From Calamus simplicifolius (Eukaryota > Streptophyta > Magnoliopsida > Arecales > Arecaceae): DNA of 64,000 bases. Each line of letters starts with the position of its first letter. Position 1 is the first letter of the stretch. The translations under genes and the position numbers were made by a program. The DNA is taken from positions 992,105 to 1,056,104 of the forward strand of contig UESW01003834.1 of assembly GCA_900491605.1 (NCBI GenBank), written 5' to 3'. The notes below the pieces were generated by a model that worked only from the letters and a program-made list of their open reading frames with translations, made no database searches and was not told the origin of the DNA. Shown in pieces: positions 1 through 9,705 of the stretch.

Positions 1-478
1 ATCGATCAGACCGTTGCAATCGATCCGATCGAAGACGATCCAACGGTTGCGATCGATACAAACCATGATCTCGATCGGTGATGATCGATTAGATCGTTGC
101 GATCACTCTGATCGGCGATGATCCGACGGTTGTGATCGATCCAAGCCATGATCCCGAAAGCGATGATCGATCCGATAGTTGCAATCCATCCGATTGTCGA
201 TGATATCCAATGGTTGCGATCCATCCAATCGGCGATGATCCGATGGTTGCGATCGATCCAAGCCATGATCCCGATCGACGATGATCGATCGGACCATTGC
301 GATCAATCTGATCGAAGATCCGACGGTTGCGATCGATCCAAGCCATGATCCCGATCGGGGATGATCGATCCGATAGTTTGCGATCCATCCGATCGGCGAT
401 GATCTGATGGTTGCGATCGATCCAAGCCATGATCCCGATCGACGATGATCGATTGGACCGTTGCGATCAATCCGATAC
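1..478. repeat. GATC-rich minisatellite
   Basis: An imperfect tandem repeat made of blocks around GATCGATC, such as 'gttgcgatcgatccaagcc' followed by 'atgatcccgatcg'. The longer block recurs at about 129, 246, 329 and 413, so higher-order spacing is about 84 or 117 bp, built from subunits of roughly 38-42 bp. Apparent open frames on both strands simply read through the repeat (Ile/Asp/Arg-rich) and are not taken as genes. It ends where the CACTA-like palindromic repeats begin, so it is probably internal to that transposon. Confidence 0.75.
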
Positions 479-498
479 CTCGGTATTTTCTTTACAGA

Positions 499-830
499 GG
501 AAAGATATGATTCTCTATGATTTTCATGAAAATCGTAAGGAAAGACTTTTTTAGAAAAATATTGGCGGGTAATTTTATCTCCAAAAATTTGATGATCAAG
601 AAAAAGTCTTTTAAAAGGATAACTAAAAAAAGATATATACATAATAATATTTTTATTATGTAAAGGAAAGATATGATTCTCTACGATTTTCATGAAAATC
701 GTAGGGAAAGACTTTTTCAGAAAAATATTGGCGGGTAATTTTATCTCCAAAAATTTGATTATCAAGAAAATGTCTTTTAAAAGGATAACTAAAAAAAGAT
801 ATATACATAATAATATTTTTATTAATATTA
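499..830. repeat. 166-bp tandem duplication inside the CACTA element
   Basis: The block starting at 499 with 'ggaaagatatgattctcta' recurs from 665 at a period of 166 bp with only a few differences. Each copy holds the palindrome 'gattttcatgaaaatc', related to the subterminal motif further right, then a stretch with 'ttggcgggtaattttatc'. No coding potential is seen. Confidence 0.8.
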
Positions 831-1240
831 TATTGCATAATAATATTGATAATAATATATATATTTCTATATTATTATAATAACTTTATAACATGTTCTA
901 TATACATTATGTATTACAATATAAGATTAATAATTTATTAACAACATGATAATACATAATAAATCATAGTATACTGCAATTTATAATAAGTAATTATTTT
1001 ATATATAAAAAAATATTATATAATATTTTATTTTTGTATTATATATAAATACATATTTACTAATATAATATATGTAAATAATAATATAGAATTAAAGAAA
1101 CTATAGTAATTATTACTAAGAATATATATATAACATGTTAACAATATAATTATATACAGTATAAGAAAAAATAATTATATAATTTCTAATTATTATATAT
1201 ATATATATAATTAAATAATAGTAAATATAAATTTAATTTT
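831..1240. other. AT-rich filler of the CACTA element
   Basis: Almost pure A/T sequence with many TATATA and TAATAT runs and no open frame of note. It separates the duplicated block from the subterminal palindrome array. Nothing else is recognisable. Confidence 0.5.
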
Positions 1241-2082
1241 GGGAAAGGTATACATCCTTTCCCTACGATTTTCGTGACAATCGTAGGGAAAGGGTTGGAT
1301 TTCTGAAAAAGGGTTTTTCCTACGATTTTTTAAATTCGTAGGGAAATGTTGCCTATCTTTCCCTACGATCTTCATGAATATTGTAGGTAAAAGTCTGCAT
1401 CCTTTCCATGAAAGGCTCTAGAGCCTTTCCCTACGATTTTGTGAAAATCGTAGGGAAAGACTCTGGACCTTTACCTACGATTTTTGTTAAAATTGTAGCG
1501 AAAGACTTTTTAAAAAAATAAAAAGTCTTTCCCTACGATTTTTAAAAAATCGTAGGTAAAGGCTCTAGATCTTTCCCTATGATTTTTTTAAAAATCGTAG
1601 GGAAATATTTTTTTAAAAAAATTTTGGAGGGAGATTTTTGCCTCCAAATTTTGGTATAGCTTTTCCCTACGATTTTCAACAATTCGTAGGGAAAGATCCA
1701 GAGCCTTTACCTACGATTTTTTTAAAATCGTAGGGAAAGATCTTTTCAGAAAAATTTTGGAGGGAGATTTTGCCTCCAAATTTTTTGGTATAGCTTTTCC
1801 CTACGATTTTTAAAAAATCGTAGGGAAAGGTTCTCGATCTTTCCCTACGAATATTTGAAAATCGTAGGGAAAATCTTTTCCCTACGATTTTCTGAAAATT
1901 ATAGGGAAAGATCCAGAGCCTTTCCCTATGATTTTTTGAAAATCGTAGGGAAAGGTTCTAACTTACGACTATGGAATCTTTGCCTACGATTTTTAAAAAA
2001 TCGTAGGGAAATATATCTTTTGCCTACGATTTTAAAATCGTAGGTACGAAAATCGTAGGCAAAAGTCATTTTTTTTGTAGTG
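1241..2082. repeat. CACTA subterminal palindromic repeat array
   Basis: Dozens of copies of the motif CCCTACGATTTT and its reverse complement AAAATCGTAGGG alternate every 20-40 bp, often as head-to-head palindromes able to form hairpins (for example around 1800-1830 and 1980-2050). In CACTA elements such subterminal repeats bind the element-encoded protein during transposition; that role is inferred from the family. The array runs directly into the terminal inverted repeat ending at 2082. Confidence 0.8.
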
Positions 2083-2085
2083 GCT

Positions 2086-2689
2086 AGCATAAGGACATAA
2101 TTTTAATTCATAAAGTGAAGTTTCATTTCGGATGAAATTTTTTTTTTTAATAGAGATAAAGATGAAGATTATGTTTAGCTTTATTGACGGGAACAGAATA
2201 AAAAAAAATAGAGTCCTATATATTTTGATACATATAAAATTATTTCCATAAATTTTAGCTGAAAGTTTATAAATGCCGGAGGTGGAAGCCTGGAAGCTGA
2301 GGAGACGGGATTGAAATTTATCATAGACTATGAAAATGGGACGAAAGATTCTCCGTTTACGGAGTTAGGACGGAAAAGCATGGCCAGCGGGGCCCCTCCA
2401 AACTTAACGGCAATAAATGTCGAGAATATAAAAAGGCAAGGCTGTTAGACCCTCGTCCTCCACCTTCCTTCAATTGGACGCTTTTTAGTTATCAACCGAC
2501 TCCATAAAATTCCAGAGCAATCACTCCTCCCTTCGTCCCCTCTGTCGGTTTCGTGTACTTTAGAAAGGACCTTTCTTCTTTCTAACCCGCCCTCCCCCCC
2601 CCCAACCAAGGGCACCAAAAGGACGGTTCGGACAAGATTTATCCCGGAATCAACGGCTGTGACTGAAATGGAACGGTCCCAGGACTTAC
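2086..2689. other. DNA between CACTA end and pectin acetylesterase exon 3
   Basis: About 600 bp holding the start of the third intron of the minus-strand pectin acetylesterase gene (donor GT at 2689-2688). I searched the minus strand by eye for a next exon (an Asn-Trp-Asn block followed by a Cys-Asp-Gly block is expected) and saw none before the CACTA boundary. A pyrimidine/G-rich run lies at 2589-2602. Confidence 0.5.
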
Positions 2690-3319
2690 CTGGGTTCATG
2701 GAGAAATCGTTGCTGAGGATGCCGGAGAAGACCTCCTCCTTGCTCATGTACTTCGTGGATCCACGCCGGGTCGTCGATCTCTCCAAACACGATTCGACGC
2801 TTTGGCACCACCCTCCTCCCTGCATCAGAGACTAATTCCATCAGATCAGACGGTTCGGTTCGACGGACCTCGTAGAGACTTCTGACCCGTCCGATTTCGA
2901 TCCGACGGCGATGATCGGGCGTCTCCTCACCTCGAACTGGAGGAGCCAGTTGCGGGCGCCGGCGCCGGATCCTTCGTGGAGGTGGTATGCAGGCGAGCTC
3001 CCATCCAGACAAACTGCAAAGATTAATAATATTTTTTAAAAAATAATATTATAACATGAAAATTAAATAAATAATAATAAAAGGAAGATGAATCAAATCA
3101 TGCGGCCAACGTCAGAGAATGAGATTATAAACGAATAATAAAATAGTTGTTTTATATTAAGGCAGTGGACTTGCCTGCCCCCGAAGCCTTTGCATTTGGG
3201 ACGATGGTCATGCCAACTAGAAGTCTCCCTTCCTTTGATTCCAGAGAGTGGATGCTCCACCATGGACCAAGTCCCACCAAAAACACCATCAACACGGCAG
3301 AGAAACCGGCTCTTACCAT
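2690..3319 (-). CDS. pectin acetylesterase (CE13/Notum-like), first three exons only
   Basis: Spliced minus-strand exons 3319-3175, 3013-2931 and 2819-2690 join in frame into about 119 residues. The start, ATG at 3319, begins a hydrophobic signal peptide (MVRAGFSAVLMVFLVGLG). Exon 2 carries the family block CLDGSSPAYHLHEGSG and NWLLQFE, which joins GGGWC in exon 3 to give the EGGGWC motif. Exon 3 goes on with a Cys-rich stretch, TTRRGSTKYM and GILSN. These are hallmarks of plant pectin acetylesterases, secreted enzymes that remove acetyl groups from cell-wall pectin. Family members are about 400 residues, so two thirds is missing, including the catalytic Ser/Asp/His part. Intron 1 (3174-3014) has a GC donor (CAG|GCAAGT) and AG acceptor; introns 2 and 3 start with GT. 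Either the gene is truncated, or it continues left of the CACTA element beyond the window. Confidence 0.85.
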
Positions 3320-3810
3320 TTTGAAAAGAACTTCGACGCAAGAGTCCGGAACTGGAAGATGAGTAGAGAGAAGACAGTGATGGAAGAGGTCAAAGATTTA
3401 GCAAAAATAAAGAGAGATGAAGTGATGATGATTTGAGAGGAAAATTCGGACTTTCTAAGCTGGTTGTGGTAAGCCAGGCAATTCAATTGTCGATAAATGG
3501 AAGGGGTGGCCAGGTGAAAAGAATATGAGAAAAAAAAAAGAAAAAAATGAATGGTCGAATCAATAACTGTGATTCAGTCAGTAATTCAGAGCCAAAAAAA
3601 AATTAAAATACTCCTGATGCATTAAGAGCAGCGAATCCGGAAATTAGTAAATTGAGTAGCTAAAAAAGAAGGAATAAAATTCGGAATTATTAATGAAAAC
3701 CCGAAACAAAAGAACCGAAATGGCTTTCGGTTTCGGTAAATTTGGAGCAGAGAGAGAGGAAGGCGGCCAGGAGCGAGGAAGGGCGAAGCGAAGGCACAAA
3801 GCTGGGAGGA
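3320..3810. other. putative promoter side of pectin acetylesterase
   Basis: About 490 bp upstream of the minus-strand ATG at 3319. It has purine-rich stretches (3350-3450) and AT-rich stretches (3520-3620). Overlapping open frames here look like chance. I see no certain TATA box. Confidence 0.4.
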
Positions 3811-3909
3811 ATGGATTTCATAGAGCGATCTGTTGCGTTTTTATCGGATTCGGGTTTATTTTCGTTGGCGGACTTGCTCCGCGACGTAAACAAAATAAAA
3901 AATTATTAA
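3811..3909 (+). other. short ORF, possible first exon of an unknown gene
   Basis: ATG at 3811 opens a 32-codon frame (MDFIERSVAFLSDSGLFSLA, then DLLRDV) ending at TAA 3907-3909. It follows a G/A-rich, 5'UTR-like stretch, and the peptide looks like a natural amphipathic N-terminus, not like translated noise. A GT within GACGTAAAC at 3886 could be a donor, but no downstream exon is seen before element A at 4710. I do not recognise the family. Confidence 0.25.
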
Positions 3910-4704
3910 AAAAAAAAGGAATATGAGTGAGATGTGAAGCCGGTTTGCTTTAGGATTCGTGCATAAAACATGGCGGCCGTAAGCAGGTCATGCGCATATT
4001 TTGAATATAAACTGTGAACGTGCATGATATTTGAAAACTCAATAACTCAATCTGATCATATTATAATAATTGAATATGAGTTTAATTAAAATTTCATTGA
4101 TTTTATTAGATAGCTGAAATTCTACAAATAGGACCCACTATCTTAGTGGATCAAACTTACATATTGCTAAACTGAGTCCAAGAACATGATAATTGAGTGA
4201 ATATATGAGAGACATGTTATAATGCGCTGGAGTGTATTTGATCCTAAATACATACTATTGATGATAATATTGTGTGCATAAATTTTTGAAAAAAAAAGGC
4301 AGACGCCATTTTTTATATTTTTTTTTAAGCATTGAAATTGATGCAAAATGAATGATTTTAATAGCACATTGCTGTGTTTTCATTTGGTTTATATTATTTA
4401 AGTAGGCAAATTTAATTGGTATATAAAAAAATATTTGGATAAAATAATGTAAAAGTATTTTGTATCTTGAAGGCACTTATTTATATATTAAGTGAGTACA
4501 ATATGAACATTAGAAGTAAAATCGATGAGTTGAAATATTTCATGTACTATATAATTTGAAAAATCTAAATCATTGGTCATAATATATATATGAGATTGAT
4601 TTTGTTCATTGTTTGGTTGGATATTGGATGTTTAATAGATTTTTCTTTTTAATGCATTGATTACTTTTGTGCCTTTTAGTTAGGATCATCGATGCCTTTT
4701 GTAA
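3910..4704. other. AT-rich intergenic DNA
   Basis: Low-complexity A/T-rich sequence without convincing open frames or recognisable repeats. It ends in GAAAC (4705-4709), the left target duplication of element A. Confidence 0.6.
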
Positions 4705-4776
4705 GAAACTGTTGAGGGGTAAAATTATCATTACATTAATATCCGTGCGAGGCGGTTAAGGCTAACCTCCTCCCTT

Positions 4777-4980
4777 CGTCTCCTCCGGGCTTCCGTAGCT
4801 CGGCCCTCCGGGCTTCCGTAGCTCGACCCTTCCGGGCTTCCTTAGCTCGCCTCTTCCGGGCTTCCATAGCCCGGCCCTTCCGGGCTTCCGTAGCTCGGCC
4901 CTTCCGAACTTCCATAGCTCGGCCCTTCCGGGCTTCCGTAGCCCGGTCCTTCCGGGCTTCCGTAGCTCGGCTTCTGTGAG
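4777..4980. repeat. 24-bp VNTR in element A 5' LTR
   Basis: Eight imperfect copies of a 24-bp monomer around CTTCCGTAGCTCGG and CCCTTCCGGG. The GCCC-TTCC-GGGC part is self-complementary. The 3' LTR (18876-19056) has seven copies, so the number changed between the two LTRs. Confidence 0.85.
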
Positions 4981-5270
4981 CGATCCACAACCTAACATCT
5001 ACCTCCGCGGAACCTGACGCGGGAGAGCCCGGGCCTACCAGAACAGCATCCTACAAAAGGAATCATGTCGGGACGTGGCCTAAAACCTATCATAACCGCC
5101 CCAGGCCTACTCAACCAGATCTCGAGACATCAAGGAGCTCTCCCAGCCGTCGATACCTGAACAAACGGGATATGGATTCTAACGGCCCCACAACGGCCTG
5201 ATTCTGCCCGCCTCCATATCGTAACAACCTCCGAACCTTCCAGAAGACGCTCAAGACCCAGGTGACAGTC

Positions 5271-5280
5271 TATAAATACC
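5271..5280 (+). promoter_or_regulatory. LTR promoter TATA box, element A
   Basis: TATAAATACC in the 5' LTR, repeated in the 3' LTR at 19350-19357. It sits about 330 bp before the LTR end, as expected for the U3/R boundary of a plant LTR. Confidence 0.7.
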
Positions 5281-5612
5281 ATACTCGCAGATTCCCTCAG
5301 GTACGCACTCTCCTTGGGCACAGGCACGTGCCTCTTACACGCGCACCTCACTCCTCTCTCCAGCAGCTCGTCGGCGCTCCTGCCCTCTGGAGCTTCCGAT
5401 TGGCCGCCCCCGGAGAGGTCTCCCGGAGAGATCCACCTCCCCACTGTCTGGTTGATCGCCGATTTCTTCTCCACTGACTTGAGCGTCGGAGGGTCTTCCG
5501 CGGAGGACCACCCCCAGCGTCCCTCCGCGTGTGGACTTCTTTTGCAGGTCCGCCCCCCTCTTCCTGGAGATCGACGCGCCCGAGTCGGAGGACGGATCCC
5601 GCGGCAACAGAT

Positions 5613-5630
5613 TGGCGCTAGAGGAAGGGG
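5613..5630 (+). other. Primer-binding site, element A
   Basis: TGGCGCTAGAGGAAGGGG begins four bases past the LTR end. It starts with TGG, complementary to the CCA end of a tRNA. I cannot name the tRNA without a search. B and C have TGGTGCTAGAGGAAGGG and TGATGCTAGAGGAAGGG at the same place. Confidence 0.75.
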
Positions 5631-5649
5631 TCTCAAGTCCCATTAAAAC

Positions 5650-7209
5650 TTGAAGAAAGGAGACAAGGATCTAAATCCGGAGAAGAACCTCTCAATGGCC
5701 AACCGGAGGAGAGCAACCTCTGAAGCCCAAGATCAGGTCGCTTCCCAGAGGCCTGATCCGACGAGCGGTGTAGCGCCGCAACCACCACCGGTCGAAACCC
5801 CGTCGCCGCCTGCCATCCCGGTGACCCAGGACCAGTTCGCTACACTGGTCCAACAAGTCCAGGCCCTTACCCACCTGGTACAAGAGCGCCTTGCAGCTCC
5901 TCCTGCTTCGCATCCTCAGAAGGAGGCGGCGATTCCTTCTTCGCCGGCGACCTCCTCCTCTGATCCGCATGAATCAGCGGATCCCCCACATCGCCCCAGG
6001 GGGGACAAACCAGTCCCGCGAGCCGGTTATGATAGAGATCCTCTCAGATCTCGGCGAGCCCGCTCCCTCTCCCCGGCGACATCTCACCATGATTCCACGC
6101 CATCCTTGCGATTCTCTCCGCCCAGCTCCTCCTAACCGGTGAAGAGGAGATCCGCCGTCAGATCCAGGAGATGCGTCAGGAGCTGGACGCCGCCAAGCAG
6201 ACCCATCTGCCCAGCCCAAGGCGGAGCAGGGCATCCCTTTCTCTAAGGGGATCATGGAGGAAGTGATTCCCTCCCATGTCAAACTACCAGCCGTCGAACC
6301 CTATCACGGCTCCACTGATCCGGACGACCATCTCAGTAGCTTCCGGTCAATAATGATGTTCCACGGAGCATCTGATGCGGTCCTCTGCCGCGCCTTCCCC
6401 TCCACCCTCAGAGGATCCGCCCGAACCTGGTTCAACGCCTTGAAACCAGGTTCCATTGATTCATTCGACGAGCTGAGCCGCCTTTTTATTGGCCAGTTCG
6501 TCAGCAGCGCCGCCACCGACGAAGATCCGACTCCCTCTCCGAAGTCAAGCAGAGAGAGGGGGAGTCCTTGAGGAATTACCTTGGCCGTTTCAACAAGGCC
6601 ATGTTAGAGGTGGACCACCTTAATCATGAGGTGGCTATGTCCGCCCTGGCGGGGGGAGTTTCGAAGGAGAGCGACTTCTACCTGGCGATGGAGGTCAGCT
6701 ACCCCCCATGTCTCTCTGATATGATGGCCCTTGCGGACAAATATGCTAGGGTCGAGGAATCGCGGAGAATTGCCCGCGCTGAGCATGCAAAGAAGCAAGA
6801 GCCCAAAGTCCCGACAGGCACCGTCCCCCGGCGGCCAAGTCCGCCTCGCCGCCAAAGAGTCCCTCCGCCACCGCCAAGGAATCGCTCCCGGAGTCCTCCC
6901 AGGCGATTCGATCGCTATACTCCGCTGACTGTGCCCCGGGCACAAATCCTCATGGAGATAGAGCGCCAACTTCCCCGGCCAGTACCTCTCCGAGGGAACC
7001 CGACCCGAAGAGATCCCGCCAAGTACTGCCGCTACCATAGGGAGCACGGTCATGACACTGAAGAATGCTGGCAGCTGAAGAATGAAATAGAGAGGCTGAT
7101 TCGGCGGGGACGACTGATCAGTTCAGGAGGGCGCCCGAGCCGCAACAACAAGGAGGTGACCGCCAGCCCGAGCTCCAACAACCTCCTCCTCCACCCAATC
7201 CGCCCGTGA
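5650..7209 (+). pseudogene. gag: gag of element A (frameshifted)
   Basis: Structural protein region. The likely start is ATG 5695 (MANRRRATSEAQDQ, same as in element C); an in-frame ATG at 5650 lies upstream. A Pro/Ser-rich N-terminal part runs to about 6130. The capsid core (PYHGSTDPDDHL, then STLRGSARTWFN) is in a second frame from 6254, and NYLGRFNKAMLEVDHLNHE in a third from 6568. An Arg/Pro-rich tract leads to a zinc-finger-like CRYHREHGHDTEEC followed by WQLKNEIERLIR near 7028-7110, in place of a classical CCHC knuckle; this is typical of the lineage. At least two frameshifts (about 6130-6250 and 6510-6570) break the frame. Confidence 0.85.
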
Positions 7210-7780
7210 TCGGCCGCATCAACATGATTGAAGAGGCCGGCGGATCGAGCCCCAGGGCGGCGGATGGATCAGTGCCAAAGAAGGCACGGACGGCGAACTC
7301 TCCTTCTCCGACGATGATCTCCTGGGATACAGCTCCCCACGATGACGCACTAGTTGTATCCCTTAATTTGAACAATTATGATGTAAGCCGAATCCTCGTT
7401 GATAGTGGAAGCTCGGTAAATGTTTTGTACCTCGGTGTGTTTGCCAGGATGAAATTGCTCATGGAAAACCTTCGAGCCGTGGATTCCACCTTGATGGGAT
7501 TCACCGGCGACGTCATTGTCCCGGAAGGGAATCGTCACCCTGACGGTCCGCGCGGGAACCTGGCCCCTTGTGACTATTGTACAGACCGATTTCCTAGTGA
7601 CCGACCTCAGATCCCCATACAACGCCATATTCGGCAGGCCTGGTTTAATGTCCCTCAAGGCAGTTGTCTCCATCCCGCATCTGTCTATGAAGTTCCCCAC
7701 CGAGCGAGGAGTTGGTGGTTCGGGGAAGTCAAGCCATGGCTCGGCAATGTTTCGTTACGAGCCTTCAGTCTAGAATGCCC
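7210..7780 (+). pseudogene. aspartic protease of element A (frameshifted)
   Basis: The active-site block ILVDSGSSVNVLY lies at about 7390-7430, preceded by DDALVVSLNLNNYDV. The frame shifts near 7520, after GFTGDVIVPEG; the second half (LRSPYNAIFGRPGL, then HLSMKFPTERG) reads from 7516 in another frame. It would mature Gag-Pol by cleavage. DSG (not DTG) at the active site is common in plant Ty3/gypsy elements. Confidence 0.85.
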
Positions 7781-7799
7781 GAAGTTGACGGGCTAGACG

Positions 7800-8850
7800 C
7801 TCGCGAAGACTTCGCCGAACAACGGGGAGAACCGGCAGAGGAATTGGAGGAAGTACCATTGGACGAAGCTCAGCCCGACCGAACCAAAATCGGGTCGCTG
7901 CTCAAAGGAGAGTCCTCGGCACAGGTTGATCAGGTTCCTCCAAGCAATGCCGACATCTTCGCCTGGACCGCCTCCGACATGCCAGGAATCAACCCCGAGG
8001 TCCTCGTCCACCATCTCAATGTGGACGAGATGCACAGGCCTGTTAAGCAGAAGAAGAGAAGCTTCGCCCCAGAGCGGCAAAAGCCATTGAAGAAGAGGTC
8101 GACAAACTCATAAAGGCCAACTTCGTCCGAGAGGTAAATTACCCAAGCTGGCTGTCAAATGTCATGGTGAAAAAGTCGAACGGCAAATGGAGGATCTGCA
8201 TCGACTTCACCGACCTCAACAAAGCCTGCCCGAAGGACAGCTTCCCCCTCCCTCGGATCGATCAGCTCGTGGATGCCACCTCAGGCCACCAGATGCTGTC
8301 ATTCATGGACGCCTATTCCGGCTACAATCAGATCCGAATGGCCCCCGAAGATGAAGAAAAGACCGCCTTCATAACCGACCGAGGTACCTACTGTTACCGT
8401 GTTATGCCTTTTGGTCTTAAAATGCAGGGCGACCTACCAGCGGCTGGTCAACAAGGTGTTCAAGGAGCAAATCGGCCGGAACATGGAGGTGTACGTGGAC
8501 GACATGCTGGTCAAAAGCAAGGAAGCGTCACAGCATGTCGAGGACCTCTCGGAGAGCTTTGCAACGCTGCGCAAGTATGGGATGAAACTCAACCCGACCA
8601 AGTGCGCCTTCGGCGTCACTCGGGGAAGTTCCTCGGCTTCATGGTCTCCCAGCGAGGTATCGAAGCTAACCCCCAGAAGATTCAAGCTCTCCAACAAATG
8701 GCGCCCCCATCTGTTAAAGAGGTCCAGCGCCTAACCGGGAGGATAGCGGCCCTTAACCGCTTTGTGGCGCGGTCGGCCGAGAGATGCCTCCCCTTCTTCA
8801 AAACTCTCCGATCGGCCAAAAACTTCCAGTGGACTCCCGAATGCCAAATC
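7800..8850 (+). pseudogene. reverse transcriptase of element A (frameshifted)
   Basis: An acidic linker (PAEELEEVPLDE) is followed by KQKKRSFAPERQK, which leads into RT. From 8164 come NGKWRICIDFTDLNKACPKD, FPLPRID and the MPFGLK block. The catalytic YVDD lies in NMEVYVDDMLVKSK (about 8484-8520), but in a different frame from the upstream part because of an indel near 8420. A second indel near 8620 restores the first frame (GFMVSQRGIEANPQKI). Another break lies at about 8095. Catalytic residues are present, but no single frame spans the domain. Confidence 0.9.
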
Positions 8851-9300
8851 ATTTCAAGATCTCAAGAAGTACCTCGGCTCGCCCCCGCTCCTCAGCAGTC
8901 CGACCCCAGGAGAGACCCTATTCTTGTACCTGGCTGTTTCGGAGGGCGGTTTGTTCGGTGCTAGTCAAAGAAGAAGGCAAGTCCAGAAGCCGATCTACTA
9001 TGTGAGCAGGCTGCTCCGCGATGCGGAGACGAGGTACAGCAGGATTGAAAAGATGGTGTTGGCCTTGATCACCTCAGTTCGAAAGCTACGGCCGTATTTC
9101 CAAGCACATTCCGTGACGGTCCTGACTGACCAACCCATCAAGGCGGTGGTCCACCGTCCCGAAACATCGGGAAGAATGACCAAATGGGCCGTCGAGCTAA
9201 GCGAGCATGACATACATTTTCAGCCTCGCCCAGCCATCAAAGCCCAAGTACTGGCCGACTTCCTCCTCGAGTGTACCATCCCGGAGGACGGTTCTACCCC
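8851..9300 (+). pseudogene. RNase H (retroviral-type) of element A
   Basis: Follows RT: FQWTPECQ, KKYLGSPPLL, LFLYLAVSEG, PIYYVSRLLRDAETRYS, VTVLTDQPIKAVVH and MTKWAVELSEHDIHFQPRP, ending near LADFLLECTIPED. The first catalytic position reads LYLAVS, not LYTDAS, so the active site is probably degenerate, as is usual in elements that also carry a second RNase H. Confidence 0.8.
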
Positions 9301-9705
9301 AGACTCCTTGAAGAGCCAAAGTCTGGAGCCCGGTGGCTCCTCCACGTCGACGGGTCGTCCAATGCCCATCACTCCGGTGCGGGTCTAGTTCTCACCAGTC
9401 CTGAGGGGATGACCTTCGAGTATGGCGTCCGATTCTCCTTCCCGGCTTCCAACAACGAAGCCGAGTACGAAGCCCTGTTAGCCGGTCTCCGGATCGCCCG
9501 CAATCTGAAGGTGGAAAAGCTCAACGCCTTCACCGACTCTCAGCTGGTAGCCGGCCATGTTCGGGGAGAGTTTGAAGCTCGGGAGCCAAACATGATTCGA
9601 TATCTCCAGGAGGTGCGTAACTTGCTTCCCCATTTTTTTGAATTTGAAATTATTCAGATTCCCAGATCCGAGAACGCCCGTGCCGACCTACTCTCCCGAT
9701 GGCAA
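9301..9705 (+). pseudogene. second, archaeal-type RNase H of element A
   Basis: WLLHVDGSSNAHHSGAGLVL supplies the first catalytic Asp, NNEAEYEALLAGL the Glu, AFTDSQLVAGHV the second Asp, and ENARADLLSR the final Asp. All four acidic positions of an active ribonuclease H are visible. A second RNase H between the first one and integrase is diagnostic of the Tat lineage. It lies in a different frame from the preceding domain because of an indel near 9280-9310. Confidence 0.88.

Larger units (their letters stand above)
1..2082. mobile_element. CACTA (En/Spm, DTC) DNA transposon, one end
   Basis: The right boundary is sharp. Bases 2077-2082 read GTAGTG, and the reverse complement of 2063-2082 starts CACTACAAAAAAAATGACTT, the typical start of a plant CACTA terminal inverted repeat. 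The next three bases (2083-2085, GCT) would be one copy of the 3-bp target duplication. Inward from this end lie dense short inverted repeats, as expected for CACTA subterminal regions. No matching left terminus is seen, so the element runs off the left edge of the window. No transposase coding sequence is visible in the part present; the GATC-rich repeat at the far left is assigned to the element only by position. Confidence 0.8.
4710..5609 (+). repeat. Element A 5' LTR
   Basis: 900 bp, TG...CA ends, high similarity to 18814-19679. A TATA box (TATAAATACC, 5271-5280) lies in the 3' third, so transcription should start near 5300. An internal 24-bp array occupies 4777-4980. Confidence 0.93.

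Noticed and set aside
1..478. CRISPR-like array
   Set aside because: Units are adjacent and imperfect with no unique spacers; context is a plant nuclear genome.
6..765. Several 60-220-codon frames
   Set aside because: They come from the GATC minisatellite and AT-rich CACTA DNA; composition is Ile/Asp/Arg repeats.
4736..4998. Arg/Lys/Ala-rich open frames (also 18835-19077)
   Set aside because: Translation of the 24-bp VNTR in the LTRs of element A.
8851..9705. Programmed frameshift between the two RNase H domains (same 440-base spacing of two landmark codons in A, B and C)
   Set aside because: The frame change sits at a different place in each element (single deletions in B and C found by alignment), so the equal spacing is a coincidence of independent indels.
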